Source: Chamaea fasciata
Taxonomy: Eukaryota; Chordata; Aves; Passeriformes; Sylviidae
Reading direction: 5' to 3'
Assembly: GCA_029207755.1 (NCBI GenBank)
Contig: JARCOQ010000002.1
Span: 41,612,244-41,676,243 of the forward strand
DNA length: 64,000 nucleotides
Numbering within the stretch: the first letter of the stretch is position 1; each line of letters starts with the position of its first letter. Under the pieces are notes generated by a model that did no database searches, was not told where the DNA came from, and saw nothing but the letters and a program-made list of their open reading frames with translations. Below, piece by piece: positions 29,001 to 42,727 of this stretch. The translations under genes were made by a program, and so were the position numbers.

Positions 29001-31181
29001 CCTAGCTGACAGAAAGTGGTTCTTCCTGTAGCACAGGATTAGGGATGGTTCCCAACCATCACATCACCAGGCTCATGTTCATTACAGAGCACATGCTCAT
29101 CACTTGGTTCATGCAGATGAAATCCACCTGTCAGAGAGATCCAAGGACTGGTCTCTCTGTGGCTCATGACTGTACACATGAGCAGGGTAGTGGATTTTAA
29201 TTCAAAACTCTTCTTTGTTGGGTTTCATGCTACACTCCTGCAGTGTTCAACCAGTACCTATTGCCTAATTGGAATGACTTATTCTCAGTGCTGGTGCAGT
29301 ATTACAGTTAATGCATATCACTGAATGGAGGAGGATGGGAGATGCCTGATGTGTGTTTCTTTTATGCCCAACAGGCAGTACCACATCACATATCATGTGT
29401 GTCTCCTTCCTTCCTTCCTTTTCAGTGATATTCATTTCTATTTGATGCTGTAAAAGGCTGACATGTTTGAGAAGGAATGTGGGATTGAGGGCAAAGGCTC
29501 TCATCACAACAAAAATTGAGGTTTTTCTCATGGCACTACCCAACTGTTCTTACTGTTTCGTCCTCCTACAACGGTAGGTATCCTTCCAAAGCCACTGTGC
29601 AGTACTCAGTGTGAATTAATAAGGTTTTTTCTTCGAAGGTGGTGCTTTCAAAGGTGGTTAAGAGAGTGCTGCTTGTCTGCTTAGCAAGACCTGCCTTTGT
29701 AAAAGTGTTGTCATTAGAAGATGTTCTTGTGGCCAGACTTTTGGCCATTGTGGATCACCCCTGGGTCATCTGCCTTGCCACTTGCAGTAACTGTGTTTCC
29801 AGAGGGCAATACCTGGAGATCTTGTACTACTCAAGTCCTGTGCCTTGCATGCCTCTGCTTTTCTGTTTTAGATATGTAGGCATCATAAACAAGTTTTGTA
29901 TAGTGAAGAACATGAAAGAGTTTCCCACTCTAAGAGGTAATGAAAAAGGAATTAAGGATAATACTTTTCCAAAGGTACACTAAAAGTTTTTTCAGCTTTT
30001 TGTACCTTGACACTGTTTTATGTAAAGGGGAATGACAGGTTGGGCTAAAAAATGAGTTGTTGTCATTTTTTCTCACTGTTTTAACTAAGGACATTAGTCC
30101 TGTCCTATAGCCTAAAGTATAGAGTATGTATGAGTGAAACCTGCAAGGTCATAAGTGTCTGGTGAGACACGTTGAGCCCAGGCAGATGAGAATGGCAGGA
30201 TTAAATTTAGATAAATAATAGAAAAACTTTGACTAGATGCATCAGTGTGTTTTACAGATTGGTGATATTTGTTCACCAACCTCATGAAATCCAGAGCTCT
30301 AATAAGTTCCTGCTACTGGAATTACAGTTAATGTTTATGTATATATGTGAACCTGGGATTCTGTATTCCATTATTCAAGTCTCTATTCTTTTTATAAGTC
30401 TCTCTTCTTTTTATGTAGTAAAGGATGAACTCAGTTTGACTTTAGGAAGAATTCTTTATGCTCTGGAGAGAAAGGCAAAAGGGTCCACCTGGAGATATCT
30501 GCTGGTTTTTGGCAGTGTGACATCTGGTGACATGAACTGACTCAATGCTTTATCCATTCTTTACTGTGTTTAACATAAGGCGTGCAGTGTGGGTGGTGCA
30601 TCAGAGGCACTAGTGTTGCGCATACAACTTTCTGATCATTCTAGCAACTTAGGTCAAAAGTGCAACATACAGGAAGGTAGAGACTTTAGTTTCCATCCCA
30701 TCCAAGGGAGGAGTGCCCTGCAGATTGCTTGGGGTGCAAATGGCATCCAAATGGTGCCCTGTCAACAGTGTATGTATTCTCCTGTTTTATATAATATAAT
30801 GTGCAATACCTGAAAGAGATTCACTGTAGAAGTGAGAGAACTGTGGTGGAAGGAACTTTTTCTTGAAGAAAAATGAAACTGTGGGAATAAGATAAAGATC
30901 TGTTATGAAGGGAGTCTTTGTGTACATGGGCTCTATAATCTGCCATTTTGATCTCAGTGACTTCATCTTCTCCATTTTTTCCTGAGGTGAATCTCTAAAA
31001 TTGCCACTCTTTTGTTGCTTCGTTTCAATGTGGTACTACAGCTGGCAATGTTACCTTTGCTTTTCACAGATATATCTAGTATGGTTCCTTAGAAACCTAG
31101 TGTTGGAAGAAAACTTATTTTAGTGATGCATGCTCATTCATACAAAATTTTGGCAGACCATACATAGGATGGAATATTCTC

Positions 31182-31356
31182 CCTTTTTGGTGGTTTTTTT
31201 TTTTTTTTTGGTTTTTTTTTGGTTTGGTTTTGTTTTGTTTTGTTTTGTTTTGTTTTGGGGGGGGTTGTTTGTTTGTTTGTTTTTGGGGGGTTTTTTATGG
31301 TTGTTTTTTTTGGTGGTGTTGTTGTTGTTCGGTTTTTTGTGGGGTTTTTTTTGGTA
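31182..31356 (+). repeat. Strand-asymmetric T/G low-complexity tract
   Basis: About 175 bp made almost wholly of T and G on the + strand, with a single C near 31330 and one A near 31298. It includes five or more TTTTG units, an 8-G run, (GTTT)n and (GTT)n. The - strand copy is correspondingly A/C only. The open frames on both strands through it are compositional artefacts. Confidence 0.9.
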
Positions 31357-34300
31357 AGTGATATTTCCTTTTCTTTTTTTTTCATTGACCTGAAAATAAC
31401 AATATGATAGTATAGTTTCTTCCAGTGGGACTATTAAACTTTTTATGAAATGCTATCCTCAATGTTTTTGGAGACCAGAATATAAGGAGCTTATTGTGGA
31501 AGGAATACACAGCTCATCATTCACTGCCAAAGCTGTTTATCGTGAACTTAATATATTATTTTGATTTGTAGGTCAGTGAGCTGGTAATTCACACCAAGCT
31601 CTGTAGGAAAACCATCAGAGTCATTACACAGTAGCCAACTGTAAGGACAGGTAAAAACATTTCTCCCCAAACATCTTGCGTGCTCTGGTTTCTTATGCTT
31701 TCTTTAAGATTGGATTTGTGTGTACAAAAGGATAGGTATGATATCCACAGAGTTCCTCTGAGTAAAAGAAGAACTAGGAAAAATGTTTGAGTTGGCCACC
31801 CAAACTTTTTTACACTGTCAACATTTGTTTACTACAGAGGACTACTTCCACTGCTGTTTTTCAATAGCTTTGTACTGCAGAAATCCCTGAATCTTTAGAA
31901 AAATAAACTTTTCCCATCAGTGAAAGCTTCCTTATACAAGCTGTGATGTATCATAAAGGAAGCATTTCCCAGGACCACTCTTCTGTGTACCCTATATTCT
32001 TCAGTTTTCAAAGGTCTTTATAGATTTTTTTTTTATTTTTTCTTAACCAATATTGTTGATGTAACTATTCTGTCTTGGTTCTGTGCATCTGGGCTGCATT
32101 CTTCACTCAATGGCATGTTCCTGTTTCTGGAAAGGTACAGAAATAGGTAATGTATGGTTGAGTCATCCTGATAACATCTGCAGCCCATGTGCTTCTGTGC
32201 AAGTTCTGGCACTTCTGAGAGAAGAATGGGTATTTCTCTTGCTGGTTAGCTGTCTTCTGGCTGGCAACACAGTGAGGAGAGATGCAGAGGAATCAGGTTT
32301 GATTTTTTTCACATTTCTCTTCTCCTGCCAGAATGTCTGGTATTGCCCTTAATCAGTGTGTTATTCACAGAGTTATTTCAGCAAAGCACCACAGGACCTA
32401 AAAACTGGTGTTACTTACATATGATGTAGAGAAGATATAGAGAGAACTGGTGAATAATTGAGAATTAATTTGTGACAATTAAAATGAGTGATGTGAAAAT
32501 ACTGAGTTTGACCTCTACACTTTTGAAGCAAGGGCCACTGGAGAAAGCAAAAACACCAGCGTAGTTATGGGGTGGTCTGTTGATACTTAAAAGAACAGGA
32601 TTTTAGTCAGCTTACCAGGATTTTCCAAGGTCATTTCTTTCTGTGATACCAAATTATATGAAAACTAGAATGTGATCTGTAGCATTTTATACATATGTAA
32701 ACATTATCCTGTTTGACTGATGGGGTAGATCATACTGTATGACTTTGCATAATATTTTTCCCTTCACTGTAGGCATAACAAGGCTTGAATTACCACCTCA
32801 TTACCATTCAGTGTCAAAGCTTATAGCTGAGATATTTCTCAAGCAGGTCAGATCCTTCAGAGCTTGTTAGGTTTTCTATCAACTGAAAATAACACTTACT
32901 GGGTAAAAAGGCAGAGAATGGGCCACTGCTTAGGAAGGAATATAAAAGTCAGGGGTCAAAAGAAGATCAGTGAAGAGAACCTGACAATGAATGTTAGCAA
33001 GTTGTTCTTTCAGCTGTGCCTGGGAGGCATACTTAATTTGGGTTACCTGGATTATTTCTGTCTAAAAACAGAGTATCTATTTGAAAAGTAAATATAAAGC
33101 CTTTGGAACAGAGATTAGAGTCCCATCTTGCTCTGTTCCCCAGTGATGCCTGTTGGAAAAAATTCATAATTTTCAATCAAGATAAGGGTCTTCCCTGTGC
33201 AAAAATAGTGCAATAAAAAAGGGGAAATTTTGATGATGACTAATGAGATCCACTGCAAGATGTACAAGCAAATGTACTGTGGCAAAATCTTCTACTTGAA
33301 AGAGTTTTGCCCATTCTTGCAATTTCTACTTATAGAGGGAGGAAATTGTAATAATTGTTATTTAAGTAACCAAATTGCAGTGAAGAGCATTGCTATTGAG
33401 ATAATTTCTGATACTTGTGTCTTTGAAAGGAAACAGCTCATTAGTGTTCATGATGCTGCACTTGCTGAATTTTCTCTGACCTGGGGGGGTGGAAAAATCA
33501 CTATATCTTTCAAGTACTTCAAAGAGCCGTCTCTGACCTGCCTTGCCTCACAGAGCCTGTTTCTTCATTGCCACTAGCAGGATGTTTTCACTCTCAGACT
33601 TCAGGGATGATTCATAATTGAACAAAGTTCTCTGTGGTTTGGAGGAGAAAGCAAAAGTCACAGAAATTTGTTCTGCTGCCATTTCTGTTTTCCTACACTA
33701 CAAAAGACAGTAGAAGCAACTGATGGAAGGCAAAGCTCTTCCATGAAGCTCAGCTCTCATTTTGGTCACACTGTCAGGTTCTGGTGCCTCTCTGCAAGTA
33801 TCATCCTCCTCCTTACTCCAAGGAAGGTCTTGGGATTTTAGTGTGATAAGTTGTGAAATGAAGTGTTTCTGAGCAGGAGTGAAACAACAGATCATGGAAA
33901 CAGCAGTAAAAGTATTGCATAGAAAGTGGAGGGTTTTTTTATTCTAAGCATTTCAGTGGCAATAGGTATTTTTAAATTAGCAGTATAATCAGTGTAAAAG
34001 ATGAAGCTACCATTCTGTGTTTTTGGCTTTGGTATTGGCTTAAAAGTACAGTGAGGCTCTTAAAAAAAAGTACAAGCTGTTTATACAAGAGATTTCTCAT
34101 TTTGATATTCAGTGATTACTAAAAATTTCTTTACTGTCCTACAGAAGCATTGGGCCAGTCTGAGGTAGTTAGCACCAGGAAAAGTTCATTAACAGGCTTG
34201 TTCTTTACAATCAGAAATAAATCAAGGCAGCAGAAAGATCAGAGTTCTTTTCATACTTGTCTGTTTCAGAATTGTTTGAATGCAAACAGGATAGGAGCTT

Positions 34301-37036
34301 CACAATAACAAATCTCTCCAAATGAAATTTGTCAGACTGTTGAATTCTCTGATAGGTAAAAAGGGACATATATTTAAGTATAAGCAATGAACTTGCCTCA
34401 GGCTATCAGCAAAAGGCATAATGTCTCAAAAATACTGATACCATTGCTGTGCACACATCTTACTGATTTTCTGGACTTCCACAAACCTTGATAAGCATTA
34501 ATCCTCACTGTATGCCAGTGGGATACAAAAGGTTATGGTTGTTTCCAGTCTATAGATCCCCTGAGAAATAAACGCTGCTTCTTGGCTCTTCAGAAGTAAT
34601 TTTCTCCTGCCCTTTTCCCTGCCATTTCCCCAATCCCTTGTAAAGCATCTCAGCAGAGGGCAAGATGCAGCCCTTTATATTTTAACAATGCTGCTCATTA
34701 TTATTTCTCTCTTTTCTTTTTATTACAACTCTCTGGCTGTTTAGGTGTCAAGTCCCAGGAACTGCCCTTTGAAGTTGATGGTACAGTTCCCAGCAGCTAA
34801 AAGGCCTATCCCACTAAGATAATAATTGTTCAGGTAAATTGTAGGTAGCCTAAAGCAAGGGAGCAGGCTGCTGAAAGGCATCTCAGCAGCTTGTAACAAT
34901 GCCTCTCTGTGGAAATGACATTTGGGGAACAAATAGCACCTGAAAAGCAGTTTGGGATTAATCTGTGCCCACTTCCAATTGACAGTAGGTACCAGATGGA
35001 CTCCAAGAGACATAAAATGGCCATGTAGTCTTTGTGCAGCCTTGATTCTTGTGAGAAATCCCCAACCAAAAGTTTGTTTTCTTCCCTGTGATTTCTTTGA
35101 ACTGAGAACGGTATCTCAGACTGGCACAATGTGTGACAGAGTAGGCATTATGGACTGAACATCCCAGCATGAAAGGTGGAAAAGTGTTGACAGCACAAAA
35201 CAAGATTCAGAAGTTTTAATGTATAATTTAAGCTACTGTGCGTCTTGACACAACAGCTCTAAGATGCAGCTCTTTTCCATCAACAGAATGTTCCCAAGGA
35301 GCTCAGGTTCCAAATAAAAATGGTCATATATGTATCTCACTGAACAGTAAAAGTTCAAAATATTGTTTGATCAAATGGTGACTTGTGGTTGATCAATTAT
35401 TTTTCCTCTTAACTGGTCTGCTTTGTGTGTGGTAGGATGTAGAATGAAAACTAGCGCTCTTTTTCTCAGCTATCTCTAGCTATCCTTAGTGCAAGTCTCT
35501 GTGCTTTTATACCTTGATGCCTTACTCCCGTTTTCTGCTTTCCTTCCTCTGCTTCCTGTTCCAACCAAGTCACTGAGTGAGAGCTTAAATCAAGCCTGAA
35601 AAAAGATTTAGCTCCTATTTCAGTATATATTTTACCAAATCCCATTATGCTAAACAATGCTGTTGCAACTCTCTTTTTACAGTTTTTGGCAGGACTGACA
35701 GTTTTCTGTAGTCAAAGTTTGACTAAAATTTGCCCTGCAGTTTTTTAAAGCCAAAAGTCAACTGCATAAAAGTGATCTCTGACCTGACATAGAAACCCAT
35801 TTTATTGTTACACTTCAGGTACTTCTTTCTACTCTAAGAGAACACATGAAAATAATAATCTGCCTCTAGCACACAAAGAAAATAGAGCCTTTTTTGTATT
35901 TTTTTTCTCCCCTCTTGGTCAGGAATAGCATCTCTGTGTGGGAAGATCCAGATCCCTTGCTAGCTTGCAGATCTTCCATTACTAGCAGCAGGGATGAATG
36001 AGGCCTGCAGGTGAGAGCAGCCCCAACATCTGGCAGCCCATCTGTTACCTCCAGAATATGTACAGCTTTCTCTGAACATAATTACACAACAGGCTCTTTC
36101 CAATCTGTTGCTGATATGGTTCCATTTAGTGTGGCCCAGATTTGTAACTATGTCTTTAAGAGGCTTTTATAAGTAGAATTAGGGTTGGATTCTTTGGTAT
36201 GGATGCAGACACCTGATTTTGCACATTTTATGCTATGTCGTTTGTATGATTTAGGTCTATTTTGGATCTTAAAACTATTAAGCCTACAGAAAAATCAATG
36301 GGATCCTACAGAAAATCTCAGCTTTTCTAGAAAACCCAAATTGTCTGTATTTCTTGTGCCTAAATGTAAACATTACTAGGCAATTCTTCACATTTTTACG
36401 TTTTCGACCAAAATTTTGAATTTTAAATTCTCCACAAGACCCTTTTCCTGCTTGCAACACAAAACATGAAGAGACAGGGAGCATGCTGATTTCTTTATTG
36501 ATTTTAAATATTGGTTTATGGGTTTTAAAAAAAAGGAACATGTCCTCTGTCCAAGGCTAGGAGAGCAACCCACATTCAGATGCACTGTATTTACTAAGAT
36601 GCAGCTCCTCAGGTTTTAATCAGTATATGATACTTTTTTGATTATATTCTATAGCTGCTGATAATATATTTTGGTTTAAAACCACATGAACACTTGACAG
36701 TTCTGACTTTTCAGTTTAATGCAAACTCAATCTATGAAAGTGTAGTTGAAAGTGAACAGAAAGTCATCACAGTTTCTTGAGGATTTAGGATTCTTTTCCT
36801 GTCACAGTTAAATAAGCAGACTGCTATTTTTGGCATCTCTTTTAGATAGTGGGCAATTATCCAAAGCAGTTTCCAATTAGAGTGCTTTTAGTTCATCCAA
36901 TTTGTGGGCCACAAGAGAAGATACTGTTGCATCAGATAAAATAATTGCAAACATTCAGACTCCATCTAGAACATGACATCAATTTTTTTTGGCCTCCTCA
37001 TTTAAGAAAAACATCAGTAAATTGAACCTCTTTCAT

Positions 37037-37490
37037 GGAAGACGATCAAGATGGAGCTGCATATGGACCTCATCTGGTGAGGAGAGTCTGAGAGAGCTGG
37101 ACTTGTTTAGCCTGGAGCAGAGATGGTTTTGTGGCATCCTAGGAGCATCCCAGAGTGTCTACAGAGGGGTCTTCAAGGAGATGGAGCCAGACCCTTCACA
37201 GCAGCATAGGGCAGGAGAGTCAGTGACAATGAATATAAAATGCAATGGGTGAAGTTCAGACTGGATGTAGAGAGGAACTATTTCCCCTGACTGCCTGAGG
37301 GCAGTCTGATAGTGACACGATGCTCAGAGAGGCCGTGCAGGCTTTATCCTTGGAAGTTTACAAAACGTGACTGGTTGAAGCCCTGAGCAGCGTGATCTGA
37401 CCTCAGGACTGACCCTTGTATGAGCAGGAGGTTGGACCAGACAACTCCTTAGGCACTTTCCAGACTGCACTGTGCTATGATCCTTTTTTG
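37037..37490 (+). repeat. CR1 LINE 3' region fragment, sense orientation
   Basis: Recognisable CR1 stretches in order: 'gagagagctggacttgttta' with gcctggagcagag; then 'gggtgaagttcagactggat' with gtagagaggaact; then 'gagcaggaggttggaccaga' with caactcc; then the decayed 3' terminus 'ctatgatcc'. It has diverged substantially, with small indels, and its reading frames are broken. Boundaries are approximate. Confidence 0.82.
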
Positions 37491-38758
37491 AAGATTATGG
37501 CCATGATAAGGATATCTTCAGCCATCACACTGAATCTCCTGGAGCTGCAGGAGTATTTGGAAAGTTGTAGTAGCTTATGGAAAGTGATATTTATGTTTCC
37601 TGCATGGTAGAAGGTCTTCTCCTGAGCACTAGGCTTTAGTTACAATTTCTGTGAATTAAATGTCAAGCAGAGCATTCTCACCTGAATAAATTTTTCTTGC
37701 TGGAAAAGCAAAATAGAGTGAGAGAATGTGAAGTCAGTGAAGTAATTGACTGTGCTTCATTCATACCTCTTCTTTGCCAGGGAAAAAGGAGCAGTTAACC
37801 TCCTAAGCAGCTTTATAGACCTGCTGAGTGATTGACAACATGGACTTTTTTGAAATTCCTGAGTGGGTCAAAATGTGGATGAGTTTGTTACGGAAGTGAG
37901 ACCACTCAGGTTGGCTGTCGCCCACTTTTGGCAGGAAAAATTAGGAGTATGTTGTGGTTAAAGACTGAATTGAGGAAATACACACAGAAGTTTAAGTTTA
38001 ATCTATCTCTGGGAGACCAGAGGATAAATTCTCTATGAATGGTTGCCTGAAAAGACATAGCGATTTTTGAGAAGCAATGAAGTTTGATTGCCTGAAGTCA
38101 TGTCACACTGGTGAGCTTAGTTAATGACCCTGCCCAGATATCCTGGGAGTCTTGGAGAAGACCAGTGCACCTTCTTACTTCAGATTCACCTTTGTTAATT
38201 GAGGGTAATGACAAATGCCCACCAGCCTCAGAGGAATAGTGAAGATTAATAGCATAGTGTTTATTATGCTGTAATATTTGAAGCCCATTCCCACTCCAGA
38301 TGTTTGTATGATTATTTCAAATCCATGGAGGTGATAAACACAGTGATGCGTCAGGATAAACATGGTGGTAGATCTCACAGTGTCTTTGGTCAAAGAAAGT
38401 GTTCTGGAGAAAAAACAATCTGGAAATTGTAACTTGTACTAATGGTTTCTGAAACAGTCTGTGGTCTATGACTGTGTTTTGCGTTCCATTTAGAAAGCAA
38501 TGGCAGAAATCTCCGTCACCAGTGGACCCTGCTCCATAAGGCTTTTTTAATTAAAATTGGCACGTGGACATGTATTCAGGACAACAGTAATTACATTATT
38601 TGCATCTCCATATCCACTGTGGAGATCTATTAGTACTTTTAGTACTGTGCTTTCTCTATGGCCTGGCTGCTTGTATTTGAAACGTTACAAGCATGTGTCA
38701 CCGTATTGATGTGATTATGCTTGGTCTGACTGGTCTGAGAGCTGCTATATTTGCATTT

Positions 38759-38876
38759 CACAGAGTGGTTTGGGTTGGAAGGGACCTTAAAGGACCCTTA
38801 AGGGTCCTTAAGGAACCTTGACCTGTTTTCAACCCCCTGCCATGGGCAGGGACACCTTCTACTAGACCAGGTGGTG
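38759..38876 (-). repeat. CR1 LINE 3' end fragment, antisense, with an internal palindrome
   Basis: The + strand reads cacagagtggtttgggttgg then aagggacctta, and further on 'ccctgccatgggcagggaca' followed by ccttctactagaccaggt: the reverse complement of the CR1 3' end. Between these blocks an extra segment contains a perfect 20-bp palindrome (38790-38809) that looks like a local inverted duplication of the 'gacctta' motif. Confidence 0.88.
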
Positions 38877-39144
38877 TAGTGAGTGAGAATATGTGGGACA
38901 CAGTAAAGTCCTGGCAGAACCATTGTATTGAGCTGACTGTGGCCTTTCCTTCACCACCACCAGTGGCAGTATAGGGACACAAAGCTGGGCAAAAGTGAAG
39001 CTGCTCCATACTTAAGTGGAAGGTGGAGAGTTTGCTGCTATGTTCATGGCTGTATTGATGGTGACATCATATAGTTGGTTGCCAGAGGGATTTGATTGCC
39101 CTTGTGATCATTTCACCTGATCTTGGGCTGATGTTCAGCTGGCT

Positions 39145-39405
39145 TCAGGTCATTTTAATTATCAGCACACTGGCTGTTGGACCAACCATCTCATCTGGTT
39201 GCTGGCACTGTTTATGTTTGTCTAAGCATATCAGATATTCCTCATTAACTTCTGCAATAATATTCAGGCAGAAAGTCCTAGGAACTCTTCCAGCTAATCC
39301 CCATTTTGGCTGCAGACCAAATAAGGCTTTATATGGCACAACTGTAATTGCTTCATTTGTATGGTATTGATCTACCATTAGGCAAAACACAATCCAGCAT
39401 TCCAC
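39145..39405 (-). pseudogene. Decayed retroelement integrase-like fragment
   Basis: The - strand has an 86-codon open stretch with a stop upstream of it, so it is only a remnant. It contains PYKALFGLQPKWGLAGRVPR followed by a hydrophobic run and a Glu-rich helix (EVNEEYL). The order 'PY.ALFG..P..GL....P' resembles the end of the integrase catalytic core in Ty3/gypsy-type elements and in vertebrate genes domesticated from them (GIN1, KRBA2 type). The catalytic D,D-35-E residues would lie upstream and were not found. This is recalled similarity, not a database match. It may instead be a chance open frame. Confidence 0.38.
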
Positions 39406-40136
39406 TAGGGCACAAGTTTTGCAGTGTTCTTATTGTTTGCATTGCAGTTGCAGCTCCAGTTCCCACCTGGGAAATAGCTCCCCTGTTTTTTTCTTTCAGT
39501 CTCTGCTTCTAATTAAAGTAATGAACTTCAAAGTGATTGCATCATAAGCTTAAGAGAACATGTCTTAGCTGAAATCTTTCCATTTATTGCCTTTATGAAA
39601 AACATCAGTATGGAGGCACAAAGAAGCGTGAATGTAATGTTGCAGAAATCCCTCATGCGTCTTCTCAGTCTAAGTTTGGACCTGCCAAAAGTGTATCAGC
39701 TGTACAAATCTCATGAATTAGTGATCTGTTTCTGGCAGTCATGAAAGTCAAGAATCCATCCTGATTTCTGTGCTGCCAATAGCTTACGGCATAGTGGCCA
39801 TGTTTTGTTAGTAACTTCATGGACATTGATGGCAGTGGATGAAATCCCTCAGAAGCAAACAGCAGTTTTGCCCTAAAGCTTTCCCATGAGGAGTAAGCTA
39901 TTCTTACTAGGAAAAGGTATTGAAGAGCTTGCTTGTATTACAGCACTTTTAGTTGTGTACAGAATGCTGATGGTATTTGGTTTCGCAGTCATTTCATGCT
40001 TCATTCTCATTAAGGTGAGACTAGGGCTTGGTGGCTGAAAGGTGTAACCAGACAGGCAAAAGGTTAGAAACAGTACCTTAAAAACAGAACAAGCATGGGC
40101 TTGTTCCTAAAATAAAGATATAGACATAAATAGAAC

Positions 40137-40728
40137 CACACAGAATCATAGACTCACAGAATAGCTTGGGTGTGAAGGGAACTTTAAGGGTCATCTAGTC
40201 CAACCCTTCTGCAATGTGCAGGGACTGAGCAGGTTGCTCAGAGCTCAGTCCAGCCTGACCTGGAATGTTTCCAGGAATGAGACACCTCTCTGGACAACCT
40301 ATTCCAGTGTTTTACCATCCTTATTCTATGAGATTTATTCCTTATGTGCAGTCTAAGTCTACTGTCCTTTAGTCTAAATCTGCCTTCCTTTACCTGAAAA
40401 CCACTGCTCCTTGTTTTGTTTTAGCAGGCCCACTAAAAAGCTTTGTTCCCATCTTTCTTATTACCCCCCTTTAAGTATTGAAAAGCCTTAATAAGGTCTC
40501 CCTGGAACCTAGTTTTATTTGAGCTGAACAACTCCAACTCTCTCAGCCAGTTCTGATGGGAGGGCTGCTCCATCCCTGTGATCATTTTTTGGCCCCGCTC
40601 TGGACCCACTCCAGCAGGTCCCTGTCCTTCCTGTGCTGGGGTCCCCAGAGCTGGATGGAGGTAGTCACAGGAGTGGCACAGAGGGGCAGAATCCCCTCTG
40701 ACTTGCTGGCTGTGCTTCTTTTTTATGA
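40137..40728 (-). repeat. CR1 LINE 3' fragment, about 590 bp, antisense
   Basis: The longest CR1 copy in the window. On the + strand it runs from 'cagaatcatagactcacaga' through 'tcatctagtccaacccttct' and 'aataaggtctccctggaacc' to 'ggtccctgtccttcctgtgc' and 'ccagagctggatggaggtag', all reverse-complement CR1 landmarks. It ends near 'gcttcttttttatgaat', where the 5' truncation falls. No intact reading frame survives. Confidence 0.93.
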
Positions 40729-42727
40729 ATTCAACTGAATGTGGCTACTCTGTGAATTCCTGACAACAGAAGTAGTTGTTTGTTTTGGGTTTTTTTTCCC
40801 AAATGTAGCTGCTGGGAAGATGGCAGAAGCTGGGTTTTTTTCTTTCACTGCAGCTCTTGCCACCAGTACCTACATCTGTCACCCCGAAAGTAATTAAATG
40901 CAATTCCTTTTGTATGACTCTTCTCTGAGGACATCTCAGAAATATTAGCTAGGATAGAGGACTTGTATCATGGAGAATCATGTGATGACGGTGAGGTGGT
41001 TTATGAAAAGGCATGCAGAGATGCTCAGTTGAGCACTTTTACTTGTAGAAGTCACTCCATCATGACTCCTGATGTTTTTCTGCCATTTCTGAGTCTTAAA
41101 GACATCTTACACTAATCAGGTGCTCTTGTGAGATCCTGATGCTTGCAAGTAGGAAAATACAGCAACCTATCATAAGGAGTAGAAAACAGGCAAAGACCAT
41201 GTGCAGTGTAGCTCCTCTCACCCATTATTGTATGTTCATAAATGGTGTATTCAGCCTTACATTAACGAAAAATTGGAGAAGTCTGAGAGTGAAATCTTTT
41301 CAAATATTGCCAGATTTGAACCAAATCTGCAAAAATTCCAGATATGTTCAATACTGCATTAAAATCTTAAATTCGTTTTTCCGCCCTGCTACCCACTAAA
41401 TAGAATGTATATTTATATAGCACATTGAGATATGGGGCTGGTTAGGAACCAGAAAACCTAATATTTGCAGTTAGTCCAGCAGCATATTTCATTTTCCATG
41501 ATTTGTAGCAAGATTCAGCAGTAAGTTCTGACTGCTTTTGGATGTCACAGTAACAATTCTGGGAAAGGTGATTCAACCTAGGACTGGGTCTTCCTGCAGA
41601 GGAAAGCTGTGAAATGCTCAGTCAAAGGTACAATATTTCTGCCTCTGCTGGGACATGTTGAATGGAGTGAAAAATTAGAAGCTGCTGAAACAGCTGCCAC
41701 CCACTTTGTTCTGGAAGATTTTGATGTAGTAAAATCTTCCTCTGCATAAGGTAGCCAGAGTCAGTGATCTTAATAACTTGTCTAGTAATCCATCAGTGAT
41801 ATCAAATGGATTGGGTGGATGTAAAGAAGGAACAGCTTTCTAAGTTACAAGGAGCCACACCATATTTCTATTCAATAAGCACTGAATTGCATCCAAAAGA
41901 GATATGTTTTCCTAGCCTCATTCTGGGTGAAAATGGTCCCTTTCTGGCATTCAGAAGCATAAATTTAAAATGCCTTACAAATATGGTTAAGATATTATAT
42001 AAAGGAAAATTTAAATCTTCTGGCCAAGATCAGTAATGGTGAATAATGTTTTCAGTCCTGTTAAATCATCCATTTGAAAAACAATAAGATTAGTTGTGCA
42101 GGCAGTAAACTGCAGCATTTGGTTTTTTCTTGAGTTAGAGAGACATAAGGAGTTTTTACATATGCCTGGGTAACAAAACATAATGTCATTGCAAGAGGCT
42201 TGCACTAATGCAGTCTAAGTAGGAGAGGAGAGGCACAGCATGCGGTATGATAAATCTTCACTGCTGTGACCCTCACCTCAAGCTGCTACTCCCTAACTTT
42301 CAGCAGTGCTTATCCAACACAGATGGAACCTCTGCCTGGCACTGAACCACATGCTGTGCTTTGCCATGAAACCCCGACCTGTCTGTGCCAATACTGTCAT
42401 TTTCTTTCAGTTGGGGGACCCTAAACTTAGGAGTTACTGGAGAAGCATTATGTATTGGGTGGGGGGAGGGATGTACTTAAACATGCTCACTTTTCACATG
42501 TCAGTTTTAAAAATATTACAGTAAATTATTTCAGCAATTTCAACTGCATAAAACCCACAAATGGCTCAGGGTTACTAATGTTTCTGAGGTGAAAGAGAGT
42601 TTTGAGGCACTTGGCAGTGGGCTAAGCTTACCCTAAGAGTGACTCCTGCAGCGTGGAGACAGTGTTACACTGGTGCTCAGACACTTTTGAAAAATACCAC
42701 TCAAGTGAGGGATTTGCTGAGGGTGGT

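Noticed and set aside
31130..31407. Phe/Gly/Val-rich and Lys/Thr/Pro-rich frames on both strands
   Set aside because: Pure products of the T/G simple-repeat tract.
34741..35203. Several overlapping minus-strand frames of 81-99 codons
   Set aside because: Three frames overlap each other and a plus-strand frame; none shows a family motif. Treated as noncoding intron.
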